From Dendrolimus kikuchii (Eukaryota > Arthropoda > Insecta > Lepidoptera > Lasiocampidae), in contig CM034394.1 in the NCBI GenBank assembly GCA_019925095.2, positions 23,422,272 to 23,486,271 of the forward strand: 64,000 nucleotides of DNA. Reading direction: 5' to 3'. The notes beneath the pieces were generated by a model. It saw only the letters and a program-made list of their open reading frames with translations. It was not told the DNA's origin and did no database searches. Below, one piece after another: positions 32,926-43,530 of the stretch (position 1 is the stretch's first letter; each line of letters opens with the position of its first letter). Made by a program: the position numbers and the translations under genes.

Positions 32926-33222
32926 CAGTTATTGGGTAGCATAGTTGTTCGTTTCATGATTCTTTTTAAAGTTAATAATTATTTTTGTTATGTACCCTCT
33001 TATTTCTAAACGATACGTTCGGCCATTTCCTTAATTTAATAATAATGTTATATTTTTATTTCTTCTGTGATTAGCGCCTGTTGTGTATAGAGAAATTCTC
33101 CATAATTTACCTCCATTTTATATAACAATAATACGTAGTGTACAGATTATAATTCAAAATCTCTCAATTGTATATAGTCGGTATTCACTACATTTTGTTT
33201 TCATGTTGGCAGACGCGATATA
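32926..33222 (+). repeat. Repeat G copy 1
   Basis: 'gggtagcatagttgttcgtt', 'tatgtaccctcttatttcta' and 'ttttcatgttggcagacgcg' align in order with 44058-44340. It begins TGTTAC, LTR-like, but no matching end or target duplication was found. Confidence 0.65.
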
Positions 33223-33387
33223 TTTGGTAAAGGCTAACACTCAACCACCGAGGCCGTGAATATGCAAATAAATATTTAAAAAAAACTCATTGGTATCTAG
33301 ACTTATAACATATTAATCTGCAACCATGCCATTAATTAATATAAAAAACTAATATTAAATTGTTGTTTTACTCTTCTAGCCCGCAAT

Positions 33388-33662
33388 CTTTTTTTTTAAT
33401 TGCACGAGTTCAGCAGACAAACAGACGGCCCACCTGATGAACAGCGGTTACTATCGCATATGGACATTTCTATCACCAAAGCAACCTAATGTGCTGCCTC
33501 TCTTTAAAGGGAGACTGGAACCTGGCCACTAATACCGGAACACAACTCAAGGTTACTATGATGGCGTACTCTAGACCCGGTGTGGTTGCCATCCAAGCGG
33601 GCAAATACCCCCTACCAGCTGGCTATGAAATCGTATTCTTTCTACGTCCGTGCACTGATAAA
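33388..33662 (-). mobile_element. SINE-A copy 13, rearranged middle
   Basis: Tail-side words are present ('agttcagcagacaaacagac'). The GC-rich middle between 'aaatacccc' and 'gtattctttctacgtccg' is deleted. Confidence 0.7.
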
Positions 33663-33691
33663 AGTACCTTGATATTATACTATTAGGCACT

Positions 33692-33930
33692 TTGCCAGGT
33701 GGTAGGGTATTTGCTCGACTGGATGGCAACCACGCCTGATCTAGAGTATGCCGCCATAACAACCTTGTGTTGTGTTCCGGCATTAGTGACCAGGTTCTAG
33801 TCTCCCTCAAGAGAGCAGCAGCGCATTTGTAGCACCTTTGGTGTTGCAAATGTCCATAGGCGATGGTAACCGCTTTCCATCAAGTGGGCCGTCTGACTGT
33901 CTGCTGAACACCTGCAATAAAAAAAATACT
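33692..33930 (+). mobile_element. SINE-A copy 14, short class
   Basis: Starts at 'gccaggtggtagggtatttg' and ends 'aacacctgcaataaaaaaaa'. It is inverted relative to copy 13, only about 30 bases away. 33931-34237 holds nothing else. Confidence 0.75.
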
Positions 33931-34237
33931 TAATAAACAATGACAAATTAAGAGCAATTCCAAAACGACAATTGTAAATCCTTTACAGAAATCCATATCG
34001 AATTACACGAAGTTGTTTCTTTTGGCAGTTAAAGCCGGGATTAGATTGGGATTCCCCGCACGACCGGGGCGATATACCGCCAGATTAATATTCTCATAGT
34101 ACAGCGCTGTCATAATTCCGAAACAGGGATATCTGAACCGAAACCGTAAATCATGAGGTGGTGGGAATGCAAAATAGTGCAATTTGCATAGCAGCTGAAT
34201 TGTGCCGTGGAAAACGTCTTATTATGACGTGATTAAC

Positions 34238-34530
34238 TGTTGCTCGTGGCTTCGCCCGCGTCGATTAAAAATAATTATAGTTTGAGCAAACTTTAACACC
34301 ACCTTTTTTTGCCCCCTTAGAGGTCGAATTCCCATAAACTAGAAGCAGGTGTGTAAAATTTCGTGCTGCTTACTTTGAAAATGACAGATTTTCGTACAAA
34401 CTTTTGTCCCCCTATTCACCACCTTAGGGATTAAATTTTCAAAAATCCTTTCTAAGTGTACACTTACAGAATAGAAAGAACTCGCATGTAAATTTTCATC
34501 GTCCTAGCTATATATATATATGTAGTAGAT
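34238..34530 (+). repeat. Lepidopteran repeat ('gcttcgcccgcg' type)
   Basis: 'gtggcttcgcccgcgtcgat', 'accaccttagggattaaatt' and 'aaattttcatcgtcctagct' follow the usual order of this common repeat. No coding content. Confidence 0.5.
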
Positions 34531-34659
34531 ACATCTAAAAATATATGTTTTATTTTTGAACTTTTTTGTAAATTGCTACTAACTACGGACAAAATTAATA
34601 TCAGCGTTGTTGTACAAATGTCCGAACCAACGTCGAAATTGAGAATCACGTGGCCGAGC

Positions 34660-34930
34660 CTAACATAATAGGAGAAATAAAAGCTCACCGCCTCCGCTGG
34701 CTTGGTCACGTAACGTATGAAAGAGGATCGACGGCCGGCGACCGGACGACCGGTAGGTCGGCGTCCGGTCGGCAGACCCAAATATCGCTGGAAGGACAGA
34801 ATGGAGGCTGACCTGTCGGAGCTACGAGCCAATAATTGGCAAGAAACTGCTTGGACCGAGAAAAGTGGCATGCTCTCGTTTCGGAGGCCAAGACCCACTT
34901 TGGGTCGCTGAGCCAACGCAGTATGTAAGT
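34660..34930 (+). pseudogene. RTE-like LINE carboxy terminus, frameshifted
   Basis: EIKAHRLRWLGHVTYERG, then in another frame RRPVGRPKYRWKDRMEADL and ELRANNWQETAW, then in a third WHALVSEAKTHFGSLSQRS. The tail is TAAG-type ('gtaagtaag'). At least two frameshifts are needed. A different family from LINE-A. Confidence 0.7.
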
Positions 34931-35049
34931 AAGTTGTACAAATACCTATAACAAATATTTTAGTGATATAGACACTTTTAATTCTTCTAAAAAAATATTT
35001 AACTCATCAGTTGTTAGTAAAGTTATTAATAAGCTTCAAACGGAATGTA

Positions 35050-35362
35050 ATACATACATACATAGCTTCACGCCAGTTCCATTGCGGGGTAGGCACGAAC
35101 AACAGAGCGCCATTTAGGCATGTTCTTACACACCTCACTCGCTTCTTTCACATTCATAGTTCTTGTCATGCACGCTCGTCTGTTCTTAAGGCTCCTGACA
35201 TCACCTTCTGCTAGTATACGATCCATTTGATCATGGAAGGTGTGTGCATCCATCCACTTTTGTATTGTATATCTGTTTAGTCATTCTTTCATCATGCATT
35301 CTTTCCACATGCCCGAACCACCGGAGCATTCCTTTCCTTACCTTCACCCCGACACTCTCTAT
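35050..35362 (-). pseudogene. LINE-A copy i with internal deletion
   Basis: About 19 bases of the SRGRPR-coding part are missing near 35246, breaking the frame. The tail is (CATA)n. No convincing target duplication. 35363-35616 holds nothing else. Confidence 0.82.
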
Positions 35363-35616
35363 GTATATATTTATTTAGATTTAATCATTTAGTTGTGTTT
35401 AGTTTTACCGTTAGAAATGTCACAGTATTAAATAGATTGAATAATTAATCTTGGCGTAGTGTAACTTGCTATTCAATTTTTCTGTTCTTTTTCTAGATCA
35501 TAAGTATCCATTTGTGGTTTGGATATCATTATGTATTGGTAGGCCTTAAATTTATAGAAATACTGTAAGATATTTTTTAATAATAAAAAAATACAAATAC
35601 AATATAAAGACAATGT

Positions 35617-35934
35617 TTTTTTTTATTGCAGGAGATCAGCAGACAGGCAGACGGCCCACTTGATAGAAAGCGGTTAACATCGCCTATGGACATTTGCAAC
35701 ACCAAAGTTGCTACAAATGCGCTGTTGCTCTCTTAAGGGAATCTGGAACCTGGTCACTAATGCCGGAACACAACTCAAGGTTGTTATGGCGACATACTTT
35801 AGACCAGGGGTGGTAGCCATCCAGTCGGGCAAATGCCCTACCACCTGGCTGTGGGTTGCTTTGTAGCCTCTTACGACAGGCCGCCCGGCCGCAGGAAATT
35901 GTATTCTTTCTCCGTTCCTGCACGGATAAATGTA
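35617..35934 (-). mobile_element. SINE-A copy 15, full length
   Basis: Runs from a poly-T run with 'ttgcaggagatcagcagaca' to 'ctgcacggataaatg'. A single change in 'gctttgtagcctc' distinguishes it. Confidence 0.78.
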
Positions 35935-36027
35935 TATAATTGGTTTTCTTTAGAAGATCGTTTTGGTACAACACACACATATGACTTTTGCAATCAGTTA
36001 CAATGTTTAATGATGTTTATATATCTA

Positions 36028-36202
36028 AGGGCCGATTTTTCAATCATCAGATAACAGCCATCAGTCGAATAAATGATAACCTGAGTAAATCCAAAAATGA
36101 AACCATTCAACTGTTTCATTCATGGAACTAACATTTTTATTTTTTCTATGTTATACTTTATTCTATCAATAACTTCTATCTGGTGATTGAAACATCGGCC
36201 CT
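36028..36202. mobile_element. MITE with TA duplication
   Basis: Terminal inverted repeats of about 27 bp: left 'agggccgatttttcaatcat', right end 'gattgaaacatcggccct'. TA on both sides (36026-36027, 36203-36204). At 175 bp without coding capacity, it fits the Tc1/mariner-type MITE pattern. Confidence 0.7.
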
Positions 36203-36272
36203 TAGTCATCTTAATGAACATCTAAAGTTGGATATTAAACTAGGAAATGGTTAAAATTAACCTACCTAACCT

Positions 36273-36443
36273 TCGACAAAGAGTTTCTTCAAAGAGATTT
36301 GCATGAAACTCTTTGATGCCACCCGTGATCAGAAGGCTGGCTCATATTTCGCCCAACAAATAAGCATCGCCATACAGCGCGGCAATGCAGCCAGCCTTCT
36401 GGGCACGCTCCCATCTGGCAGCGATTTGTTACACAGTCTATAA
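36273..36443 (+). pseudogene. GN-motif retroelement carboxy terminus, best copy
   Basis: The 56-codon frame reads [20 protein letters not shown], then [35 protein letters not shown] and a stop. A stop lies just upstream (36267), so the copy is a fragment. The protein family is not identified. The A-tailed insertion at 23605 links it to retroposition. Confidence 0.55.
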
Positions 36444-36839
36444 TCGCTTGTACTTTATAACTTAGTTTATTTTAGTTTTTAAAAGACAACAATTAATTAA
36501 ATAATATTTTTAAAAAAATACTTAAGATTGACCTACCGTTTAAGACACAATTTAACTAAAATTGTATTAAAAAATTCACTTGTAAAAAAAGATAGTTTAT
36601 GCAAATTATCATTTATCACGCCTGTCACTACTTACTATCCTGGCAAACACCTCATGTTTCATCTAATTTCATTAATCTCTTCATAGGCGCATGTTTATTA
36701 TTTGAAGTCTTTTTGCATGACCATTCTTCAATATATCTGCGATTTGATCAGGGAAAGTACGTCGCAGTCTACCGGCACCACACACATGCAGACATCTTTT
36801 ATATTTTTGAATACTTGTACTTAAATTGTTACGTACTTA

Positions 36840-36985
36840 CCTCATTGTCCTTAAGTCGCTGGAAGGGACTAACACCTAATAGACAGGCTTGGCCTAGTTT
36901 AGGTGTTAGTACCCAAACAGTTCTAATTTTAAGACAAGTGTACATTTAATTTTGGCGGCAATAAAATCTTATTATTGTTATTATT
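36840..36985 (+). repeat. LINE 3' UTR with hairpin and (TTA)n tail
   Basis: A perfect 12 bp hairpin (36868-36879 with 36899-36910) precedes 'ggcaataaaatcttattatt'. It resembles the 3' end of a CR1/L2-type LINE. The open frame upstream (36600-36950) shows no motif. Confidence 0.45.
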
Positions 36986-37010
36986 ATTTGCTAGTCGCCT
37001 TCAACCATAT

Positions 37011-37525
37011 TGTTAGGACTCTGGTCCCGACAAAAACAAATTCACACTTGCATACCTGTAGAAACACATTTTATTACCTTTCGGCATTTGGACTTCTTTT
37101 GTTTACTTTGTGTTTAAAATTTATGATTAGAAAATAGCCCATTGTTGTATTGTAATCTTTTACTGCCTATTGTTGTATTGTGATCATTAGCCAGGTGTTC
37201 GGATTTAAAGTATAAACTGATTCTAGGAAATTCAATCCACGCGGCCGGACGGATATATTGCATCTGTGCAGTATAAAGCAATGGTCGGATGGAGGGACGA
37301 GGCAGTCGAGCGATAACCACGAGCGAAGCAAGACGTATGTACTACAATCGGGAAACCTTTAGTGACGGACTTTGCGCGTTTTTATGGAATTACGACCTTC
37401 TATATTAGGTTTGGACTTGTTGTGTTCGGTTATATTTGTACCTGTGTTATACGTGTTTGTATAGTTCTAATAAACTCTATAGTAATTCTAACGGCATTTT
37501 AATTCGACTCTCGCGACTCGTAACA
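37011..37525 (+). mobile_element. Solo LTR 3
   Basis: TGTTAG to GTAACA, 515 bp, flanked by a perfect 4-base duplication 'atat'. Contains 'gttctaataaactctatagt'. Well-defined ends make it the reference LTR. Confidence 0.88.
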
Positions 37526-37622
37526 ATATTGCCTACTTGTTGTAAGTCACAAGTCTTTAAATTTTTCGAGGAGGGGCAGAAACTGAAAAATGCCGCCCCC
37601 ACTCGTCTATATTTTGTACCTC

Positions 37623-37766
37623 AATCATCATCATCATCATCATTTCAGCCATCACACGCCCACGGATGCATACACGTGCGTTTGTGATTTTTAAACTATA
37701 CCTACGCGTCTAGCGAAAAATAATTTCCTCTGACCTCTCAGTGGTCAAAGTTGCGTTGATGATGAC
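37623..37766. repeat. Repeat C copy 2
   Basis: Starts with (ATC)n and ends 'aagttgcgttgatgatgac'. Same order of words as 11454-11594. Confidence 0.65.
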
Positions 37767-37796
37767 TTGTGTATTCGTCTGCGAAGTTTGAATTTG

Positions 37797-37824
37797 CCCC
37801 CCCCCCCCCTTCTGGGGGGGGGGG
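37797..37824. repeat. C13-TTCT-G11 hairpin
   Basis: Thirteen C (37797-37809), a TTCT loop and eleven G (37814-37824): a complete GC stem. 37825-38322 holds nothing else recognised. Confidence 0.9.
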
Positions 37825-38359
37825 CGGCTGCATATCTAAACAATATATACATAATATTCTAATTCATGTTAATAATTATAAGCTCTCACGTAAGCTAATT
37901 TCTTCTGAGGAATATCTTGAGATGTTCGCAATGCAAACTAAGTGCAATTTGCATACTGACTCCGAACCGTGTGTTGGGGGTTGCCTTGTAATAATATGCG
38001 GTGTTATACCCCCAAATTACGCCTGTGAGGTTATGATAAAGCCTGTTTGATGGTGCTTCCAAGTTTAGTAAATCCGACAGTTAAATATACAACCTCGTTA
38101 ATGACTGCACTTATCTGGATAACTTGGATATAAATTGTTGGAAATTAACCGTCCTTAAATACTTCTGTGACGTAAAAGTATTCTTTTTTATTAACAGATG
38201 ACAAACGTATACTGTTTCCATCATTTGCCTACGGAACCAATTTATCTTTCAAAATATTTTAAAAATTCTACAACTTCAATACTTGTCAGAATTTTTCACC
38301 TATATAAGGTGAGGTGAGGTGCGTATTTCTTTGTCGGTATGTGACAGTATATATAATAC

Positions 38360-38871
38360 TGTTACATACCGACAAAGAAATGTGCACGCCTGCCGGTCGT
38401 AAAAGTGCAGTTTATTGCTTTCCCGGATTTAGGAATTCTTTTGTTTACTGTATGTTTAGAATTTGTAATTATGAAAAACATGCTATTGTTTTTCTACTTG
38501 TTTTATGGCCATCATTAGTGTCGAACTAATCCTTATTGTTATTGTTTTCAACTTTGTTGGCCGTACGCAGGTGTGCAAATTACATTTTCTTGGAAGAACC
38601 TAGCCCACGAGCTTCCATTGTGTATTGTACAGTTTATGATAAAACAATGCCCGATCGGTGGGATGAGGCAGTCAAGCGAGGATTACGATACGAGTAAGAC
38701 GTACATTCGACAAGCGATATAGTGAGGGACTCTGCGCTTGTTATTGAATCGTGCAGTTTGTACTAGTAGTGTCTAGTTATATTTCTACCTATGTTACACG
38801 TGTTTGTATAGTTCTAATAAATTCTATAGTAATTCCAACGGCATTTTAATTCGAGTCCCACACTCGTAACA
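38360..38871 (+). mobile_element. Solo LTR 4
   Basis: TGTTAC to GTAACA, 512 bp, with a perfect 4-base duplication 'atac'. An inverted copy of the LTR's first 26 bases lies just upstream at 38325-38350 (one mismatch). Confidence 0.88.
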
Positions 38872-38892
38872 ATACTAAAAATGTTTTTAATT

Positions 38893-39200
38893 TTTTTATT
38901 GCACGAGGTCAACAGACAGATAGACGGCCCACTTGATGGAAAGCGGTTACCATCGCCTATGGACATTTGCAACACCAAAGGTGCTACAAATGCGCTGCTG
39001 CTCTCTTAAAGGAGACTGGGACCTGGTCACTAATGTCGGAACTCAATTCAAGGTTGTTATGGCGACATACTTTAGACCAGGGGTGGTAGCCATCCAGTCG
39101 GGCAAATGCCCTACCATCGGGCTGTGGGTTGTTTTGTCGCCTCTTACGACAGGCCGCCCGACCGCGAGAAACTGTATTCTTTCTCCGTTCGTCCGTTAAG
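38893..39200 (-). mobile_element. SINE-A copy 16
   Basis: Nearly complete. The head ends early at 'ctccgttcgtccgttaag' and so lacks the normal 'ctgcacggat'. Confidence 0.75.
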
Positions 39201-39297
39201 TAAAAATACCTAACATAATATATGTACGTAAAAGTGTTAATATATTATTACTCGTAGATTAGTCAGTACTATTCGTACTGATTTTTTTTATTTATAA

Positions 39298-39508
39298 CTA
39301 GCTGTCCCGGCAGACGTCGTCCTGCCCGGAAAAGCTTCAATCGATATGCTGACAGCAGCGCCACCTACCGGGTCCAATTGTGAACCAACTCAGAAACCTT
39401 CTTTGGCTCATGCACAACAACTTTGCTAAAGATCATCACATGATCAAATGTATAGTTTACAATTCAATAAAGGGCATACGGACAAACATTTATTTTTATA
39501 TATAAAGA
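39298..39508 (-). mobile_element. Helitron-like element, 211 bp
   Basis: On the minus strand it runs TCTTTATATATAAAAATA to CTAG (39298-39301), with A before and T after. It is a different sequence from the 62804 element but has the same terminal rules. 39509-40140 holds nothing recognised. Confidence 0.5.
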
Positions 39509-40152
39509 TTCATCACTGACGTAATTTACTGAGTAAAATGAATAAAAGTTTAAAATTAGAACATAATCAATTGCTGGATATATATGCTTCTTTCTTTCTT
39601 GTAGGGTGTCATAATTAAGTTTAATGGATCACTACTCAACTGTGAGCGTGGCAGAAAATTCATTAATTATCAGCATCCCAGGGGCGTTAGTTCAAACAGC
39701 TCCACGATCTTATACCAATTTGCAACAATGAAACACAGTGTAACGTGAAATTAATTCATGTTTTGCTTAATTACTGACATAATAACAAGAGCATATTTGC
39801 CTTCTTGAAAATTCATGCTTGGTTGCCAAAACGTAAAGGAGGTGGCTTTTTAAAGATACTACTTGTATATTAATACGATGTCTCTTAAAGTGCTCCCTCA
39901 CTACGAGCATTCGCCTGTAATGTAACGTCACAGATCCGAGCATTACATCAGTCAAGGAAATCAAGCATGGTTGCCAGATTACACTTTCATACATTACATA
40001 GTATACTCTTCTCTCTCTCTCTACTATAGTAATGTGTATATATGTCTATCTCCCTCCCCCCAACACCGAGTACGCGCGAAATGCAGCGGCGACGGCGCGG
40101 CTGCAAGACTTCACTTCGAACCCTGGGACACTAAACTTCTCAACATACTTTT

Positions 40153-40254
40153 TATATAAAAACAATATCAAAGGCCGGCCCAGTGAACTTTAACTTATAT
40201 TTTCTGTGATTGTGTAAAGTGCAGCGTGCTAGCGGACGTAAACTACGTGCTATG
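40153..40254 (+). promoter_or_regulatory. Candidate core promoter and non-coding first exon
   Basis: TATATAAA (40153-40160) is 29 bases upstream of an insect-type initiator-like 'ccagt' (A at 40182). About 70 bases further on, 'gctatgtaagtt' offers a strong splice donor (GTAAGT, 40254 on). Upstream 40060-40110 is unusually GC- and CpG-rich for the window. No downstream coding exon was found, so this remains speculative. Confidence 0.25.
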
Positions 40255-40385
40255 TAAGTTATATGTATTCATATTTATTACCTACTTTTTGAATACACAA
40301 CAACGGACGCGCAAAGTTGAGCTATTTGCTAACCAGCGGTTTTATTCGGATGCCCGGATACATTCCTTCAGTATTCTGTGGAAAT

Positions 40386-40691
40386 CCGGGCACATACAAC
40401 GGGTTATGAGTTGTTATTTCATCCAATATGCGTGAAAAGCCGCCGAGCGTAAGGGATAGTAATACAGTAATAATTTATGCACAAATAAAAAACGTAAGTG
40501 CCAATAAATTCATGGCGCTTTCAACCTTTTGGTCTTTAGTTAATTTATAGAAACACCAGTAATAATATGTTTCAACAGAACGCGTAAACGCCAATTAATG
40601 CATGGCGCTTTTGATGGCTTTTGGTCGATAGTTTCTTAAAGGTCGGCTATGGGGAATCGAGTTGTATAAAGTCCATGCCACTGGTGACTAC
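40386..40691 (+). repeat. Repeat E copy 2
   Basis: Aligns with 25158-25460 over its whole length, with many substitutions ('gggttatgagttgttatttc', 'aattcatggcgctttcaacc'). Confidence 0.65.
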
Positions 40692-40814
40692 CCTTTATGT
40701 CCCTGCTCCACCTGGATTAGTGTTAGTGGATGAGATTAAATGTGACCAAAAATCAACGCGTTACCAGCTTTTATGAAAGGATCAAAAAGGATGGTATAGA
40801 GCTGTTATTTTGAC

Positions 40815-41054
40815 ATCACGCCAGTTCCCTTGCGGCGTAGGCACGAACAACAGAGCGCCATTTAGGCTTATTCTTACGCACCTCACTTGTTTCTTTGATA
40901 TTCATAACTCTTGTCATGCACGCTCGTCTGTTCTTAAGGCTCCTGACATCACCTTCTGCTAGTACACGATCTATTTGATCATGGAAGGTGTGTCGTGGCC
41001 TTCCACGACTTCTGCATCCATCCACTTTTGCATTGTATATCTGTTTAGTCATTT
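40815..41054 (-). pseudogene. LINE-A copy j, tail missing
   Basis: The frame from KMTKQIYNAKVDG to YAARELA is open. The microsatellite tail after the stop codon is absent, so the 3' junction is rearranged. 41055-41509 holds no feature. Confidence 0.8.
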
Positions 41055-41511
41055 TAAATAGACACTTCAATTTTATTCATCTGTATACATTTAGACGTCT
41101 GTGAAGTAGAAACGACAATGTTTAGACCAGTTATTCGAATGGATATTGTGATATCGAGTAAAATACGCAAGTATTGTGCAATGCTTATACGTAATAGTAA
41201 ATCAGTAATATTATTACAGGTTCCAGGTCAATTACCCCGTCGGGGGAATATCGGTGTGTTCACTTATTAATTAGTGTGACGTCACAGGCACGCCGATACG
41301 GCAATTACACCGTATTAAATGTTCAATTGTTAACGATTAATTTCACTTGATTGATTGTTTGTTTCATATTAATGATGGATTTGTAGAATGTTAGTGATGT
41401 GACGTATTCCAAAGTGAACATTGACATAACATAAAGGCGAATTCACATTTGTGTATTTAAATAATGAGTTATCTTGCGAATAAGTCCCTGCCACCGTTTG
41501 GACTGACACTA

Positions 41512-41651
41512 ATGGCCGGTTCCCATATTCTTACTATTCATTCACTTGCCCTCCCAACATCAGTAAAATTTTGAGATTACTTATAAGCTTAAGACAAATT
41601 TTAAGCGATGATAAGGCAAATAAACCGTTGGTAAGATATAGGAAGCGGCCC
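41512..41651. mobile_element. Second MITE with TA flanks
   Basis: Ends 'atggccggttcccatattct' and 'aagatataggaagcggcc' are imperfect inverted repeats, flanked by TA (41510-41511, 41652-41653). 140 bp. Terminal 'ggccg' resembles the 36028 MITE. Confidence 0.5.
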
Positions 41652-41710
41652 TAAATGGATGACTTTTTTTAACTGAAAAATGTTCAAACAAAGATATTAG
41701 TCAGGGATAT

Positions 41711-41946
41711 AATAATAATCGGCAGACAAACACACACATTGTATATCCCTAAGCTAAGCAAGTTACGCTTGTGTTATGGGTAATATACAACGGACCACTC
41801 TGGGGCCGGTCCCAGACACCCAGACCACAGTAAGTAACAGAAAGTTCGTTTCCGAAATTTACCATGCCAGGAACCGAACCCGGAGCCTCTGCGTTTCAGC
41901 AAGTTCGGCCCGCTAAGACTTAGCCCGCTCAACCACAGAGGCCGAC
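41711..41946 (-). mobile_element. SINE-B copy 4, near full length
   Basis: Read on the minus strand, box A TGGTTGAGCGG matches the Pol III consensus, box B is 'ggttcggttcc', and the body ends at (ATT)n. This is the most complete copy. Confidence 0.82.
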
Positions 41947-41990
41947 AAATCAAAAAATATATAATCCATAAATATCCCACTGCTAGGAAC

Positions 41991-42045
41991 ACCCGAACTA
42001 TTAGCGCCCTTGATACGCTCGTGCGCCAAACGATCTCGTATCCTT
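41991..42045 (-). repeat. Relative of the 2231 foldback centre
   Basis: 'cgaactattagcgcccttga' and 'cgctcgtgcgccaaacgatc' match the complement of 2267-2315. The outer arms are not obvious here. Confidence 0.5.
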
Positions 42046-42162
42046 CGTGTAAAAAAATGCTATTTATTAATGCATTTACCTGCCACGCTTTCCAAGCCGG
42101 ATTGGCGGGTTTAAAACCTGGGTTATTTCAATTTGCAGGTTTCATCACAATAATAAATATTA

Positions 42163-42600
42163 TAAGAATCGGCAAACAAATACACACATTGCAGGCAGAC
42201 AGGCAGACGGCCCACTGGATAGAAAGCGGTTACCATCGCCTATGGACATTTGCAAGACCAAAGGTGCTGCAAATGCGCTGCTGCTCTCTTAAGTGAGTCT
42301 GAAACCTGGTCACTAATGTCGGAACACAACTCAAAGTTGTTACAGCGGCATGCTCTAGACCAGGGGTGGTAGCCATCCAGTCGGGCAAATGCCCTACCAC
42401 CTGGCTGTGGGTGTGTATATTTCCAAGCTAAGCAAGATATATACACATGCACCATCTAGCGCCTAACCCAAGCACCCGGACCATAGTATATAACGGAAAA
42501 TTCATTTACGAAATCAATCTCCTAAGCGAAACGAAAAATTATGCCAGGAGTCGAACCCAGAGCCTCTGCTTTTCTGTAAGCTCGGTCAGCAAAGGTACAT
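42163..42600 (-). mobile_element. SINE-B copy 5 interrupted by SINE-A
   Basis: SINE-B sequence runs 42163-42189 ('aatcggcaaacaaatacaca') and resumes at about 42413 ('tgtatatttccaagctaagc'), ending in a degraded head with 'gccaggagtcgaaccc'. Confidence 0.65.
42190..42412 (-). mobile_element. SINE-A copy 17 inside SINE-B
   Basis: Runs 'ggcagacaggcagacggccc' to 'cacctggctgtggg'. Both the A-rich tail and the head are missing, so the insert is truncated at both ends. Confidence 0.7.
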
Positions 42601-42620
42601 TGTAACACATTTATTTTATA

Positions 42621-42862
42621 CTAGGATGTGCCCGCAACTTCGTCCACGCTTGACGAGTAGCGCAGAAAAGTAGCGCAGATTTTAAATCTAAGTAAGTACA
42701 ATCTATTAGCTGTCGATCAGTGAAAATAGCCAACCGACAAACAGAGAAGAAATTTAAAAAATGCAACGTGTTCTCCGTCATTTGTCGTCTATTCCAGTTG
42801 TTTTTTTTAAATAGCTGCTATGTACAGAGACGGCATTTTTATAATTTTATAATATTACAGAT
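42621..42862 (-). repeat. Tail repeat I copy 2 (Helitron-like end CTAG)
   Basis: Begins 'ctaggatgtgcccgcaactt' and shares 'ctgtcgatcagtg' and 'tacagagacggcatttttat' with 13240-13650. Confidence 0.55.
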
Positions 42863-43119
42863 CACATACATTACATAATATAATATAATACATAAAAATT
42901 ATCCGTGCAGGAATGGAGAAAAAATACAATTTCCTGCGGCCGGGCGGCCTGTCGTAAGAGGCGACAAAACAACCCTTAGCTAGGCGGTAGGGTATTTTCG
43001 CTTCTGGATGGCTAACACCCCTGGTCTTGAGTATGCTGCCATAACAACATTGAGTTGTATTCCAGCATTAGTGGCCAGTCTATTATAGAAATTGGTTGGG
43101 TGGTTATTATAGAAAAGGT

Positions 43120-43270
43120 GCCTAATGAGAGGCGAGGGCCAGGAGTACCATCATACAGGGTTTATCTAGTTTGGGCTCCTGTCTTTCCCATTTTATTAAG
43201 TTTCTCAAATTTTTCTACTCTATAAATTTTGTTTTTCTTTTTATGCGAAGTAAATAAATAAATTATTATT
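43120..43270 (+). repeat. LINE-like 3' UTR with (TTA) tail
   Basis: 'gcgagggccaggagtaccat' onward, ending 'gaagtaaataaataaattat' and ATT repeats. No coding part. The class is inferred from the tail only. Confidence 0.3.
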
Positions 43271-43364
43271 AATCACATATATATTTTATTTCCAAATTTT
43301 TTACATTTTTCTTATAAAGTGTTATGTAATGTTACATTTATCTATAAAAAAAATATAAAAAACT

Positions 43365-43530
43365 GATCTTCGCCGGCAGTGGGGCCTAGGGTCCAGGCTA
43401 CCGGTGGTTAAGGCTCCAGACACAGGAATCTCCTCACAATACGGGCCGTGTCCAACAGAGCTGCCTTCTGCACCCGACCCTTCAACCAGATACCAAGCGA
43501 GAGCCTTTCAAGGTTATTATATTATTATTA
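43365..43530 (-). mobile_element. LINE 3' end within the split SINE-A
   Basis: The T-rich tail (plus-strand 43345-43370) and short 3' UTR follow the coding fragment listed separately. ATT repeats lie at its other end (43516-43530). Confidence 0.55.
43408..43509 (-). pseudogene. LINE carboxy terminus (ending ARIVRRFLCLEP)
   Basis: Thirty-three codons read ERLSLGIWLKGRVQKAALL then DTARIVRRFLCLEP and a stop. This closing motif (VQKA.LL.TARI.RRFL) is characteristic of an insect Jockey/CR1-type LINE protein. Only the extreme end was inserted. Confidence 0.65.

Noticed and set aside
37011..38871. A complete small LTR retrotransposon between LTR 3 and LTR 4
   Set aside because: Each LTR has its own different 4 bp duplication ('atat' and 'atac'), so they are separate insertions. 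The 835 bp between holds no gag or pol.
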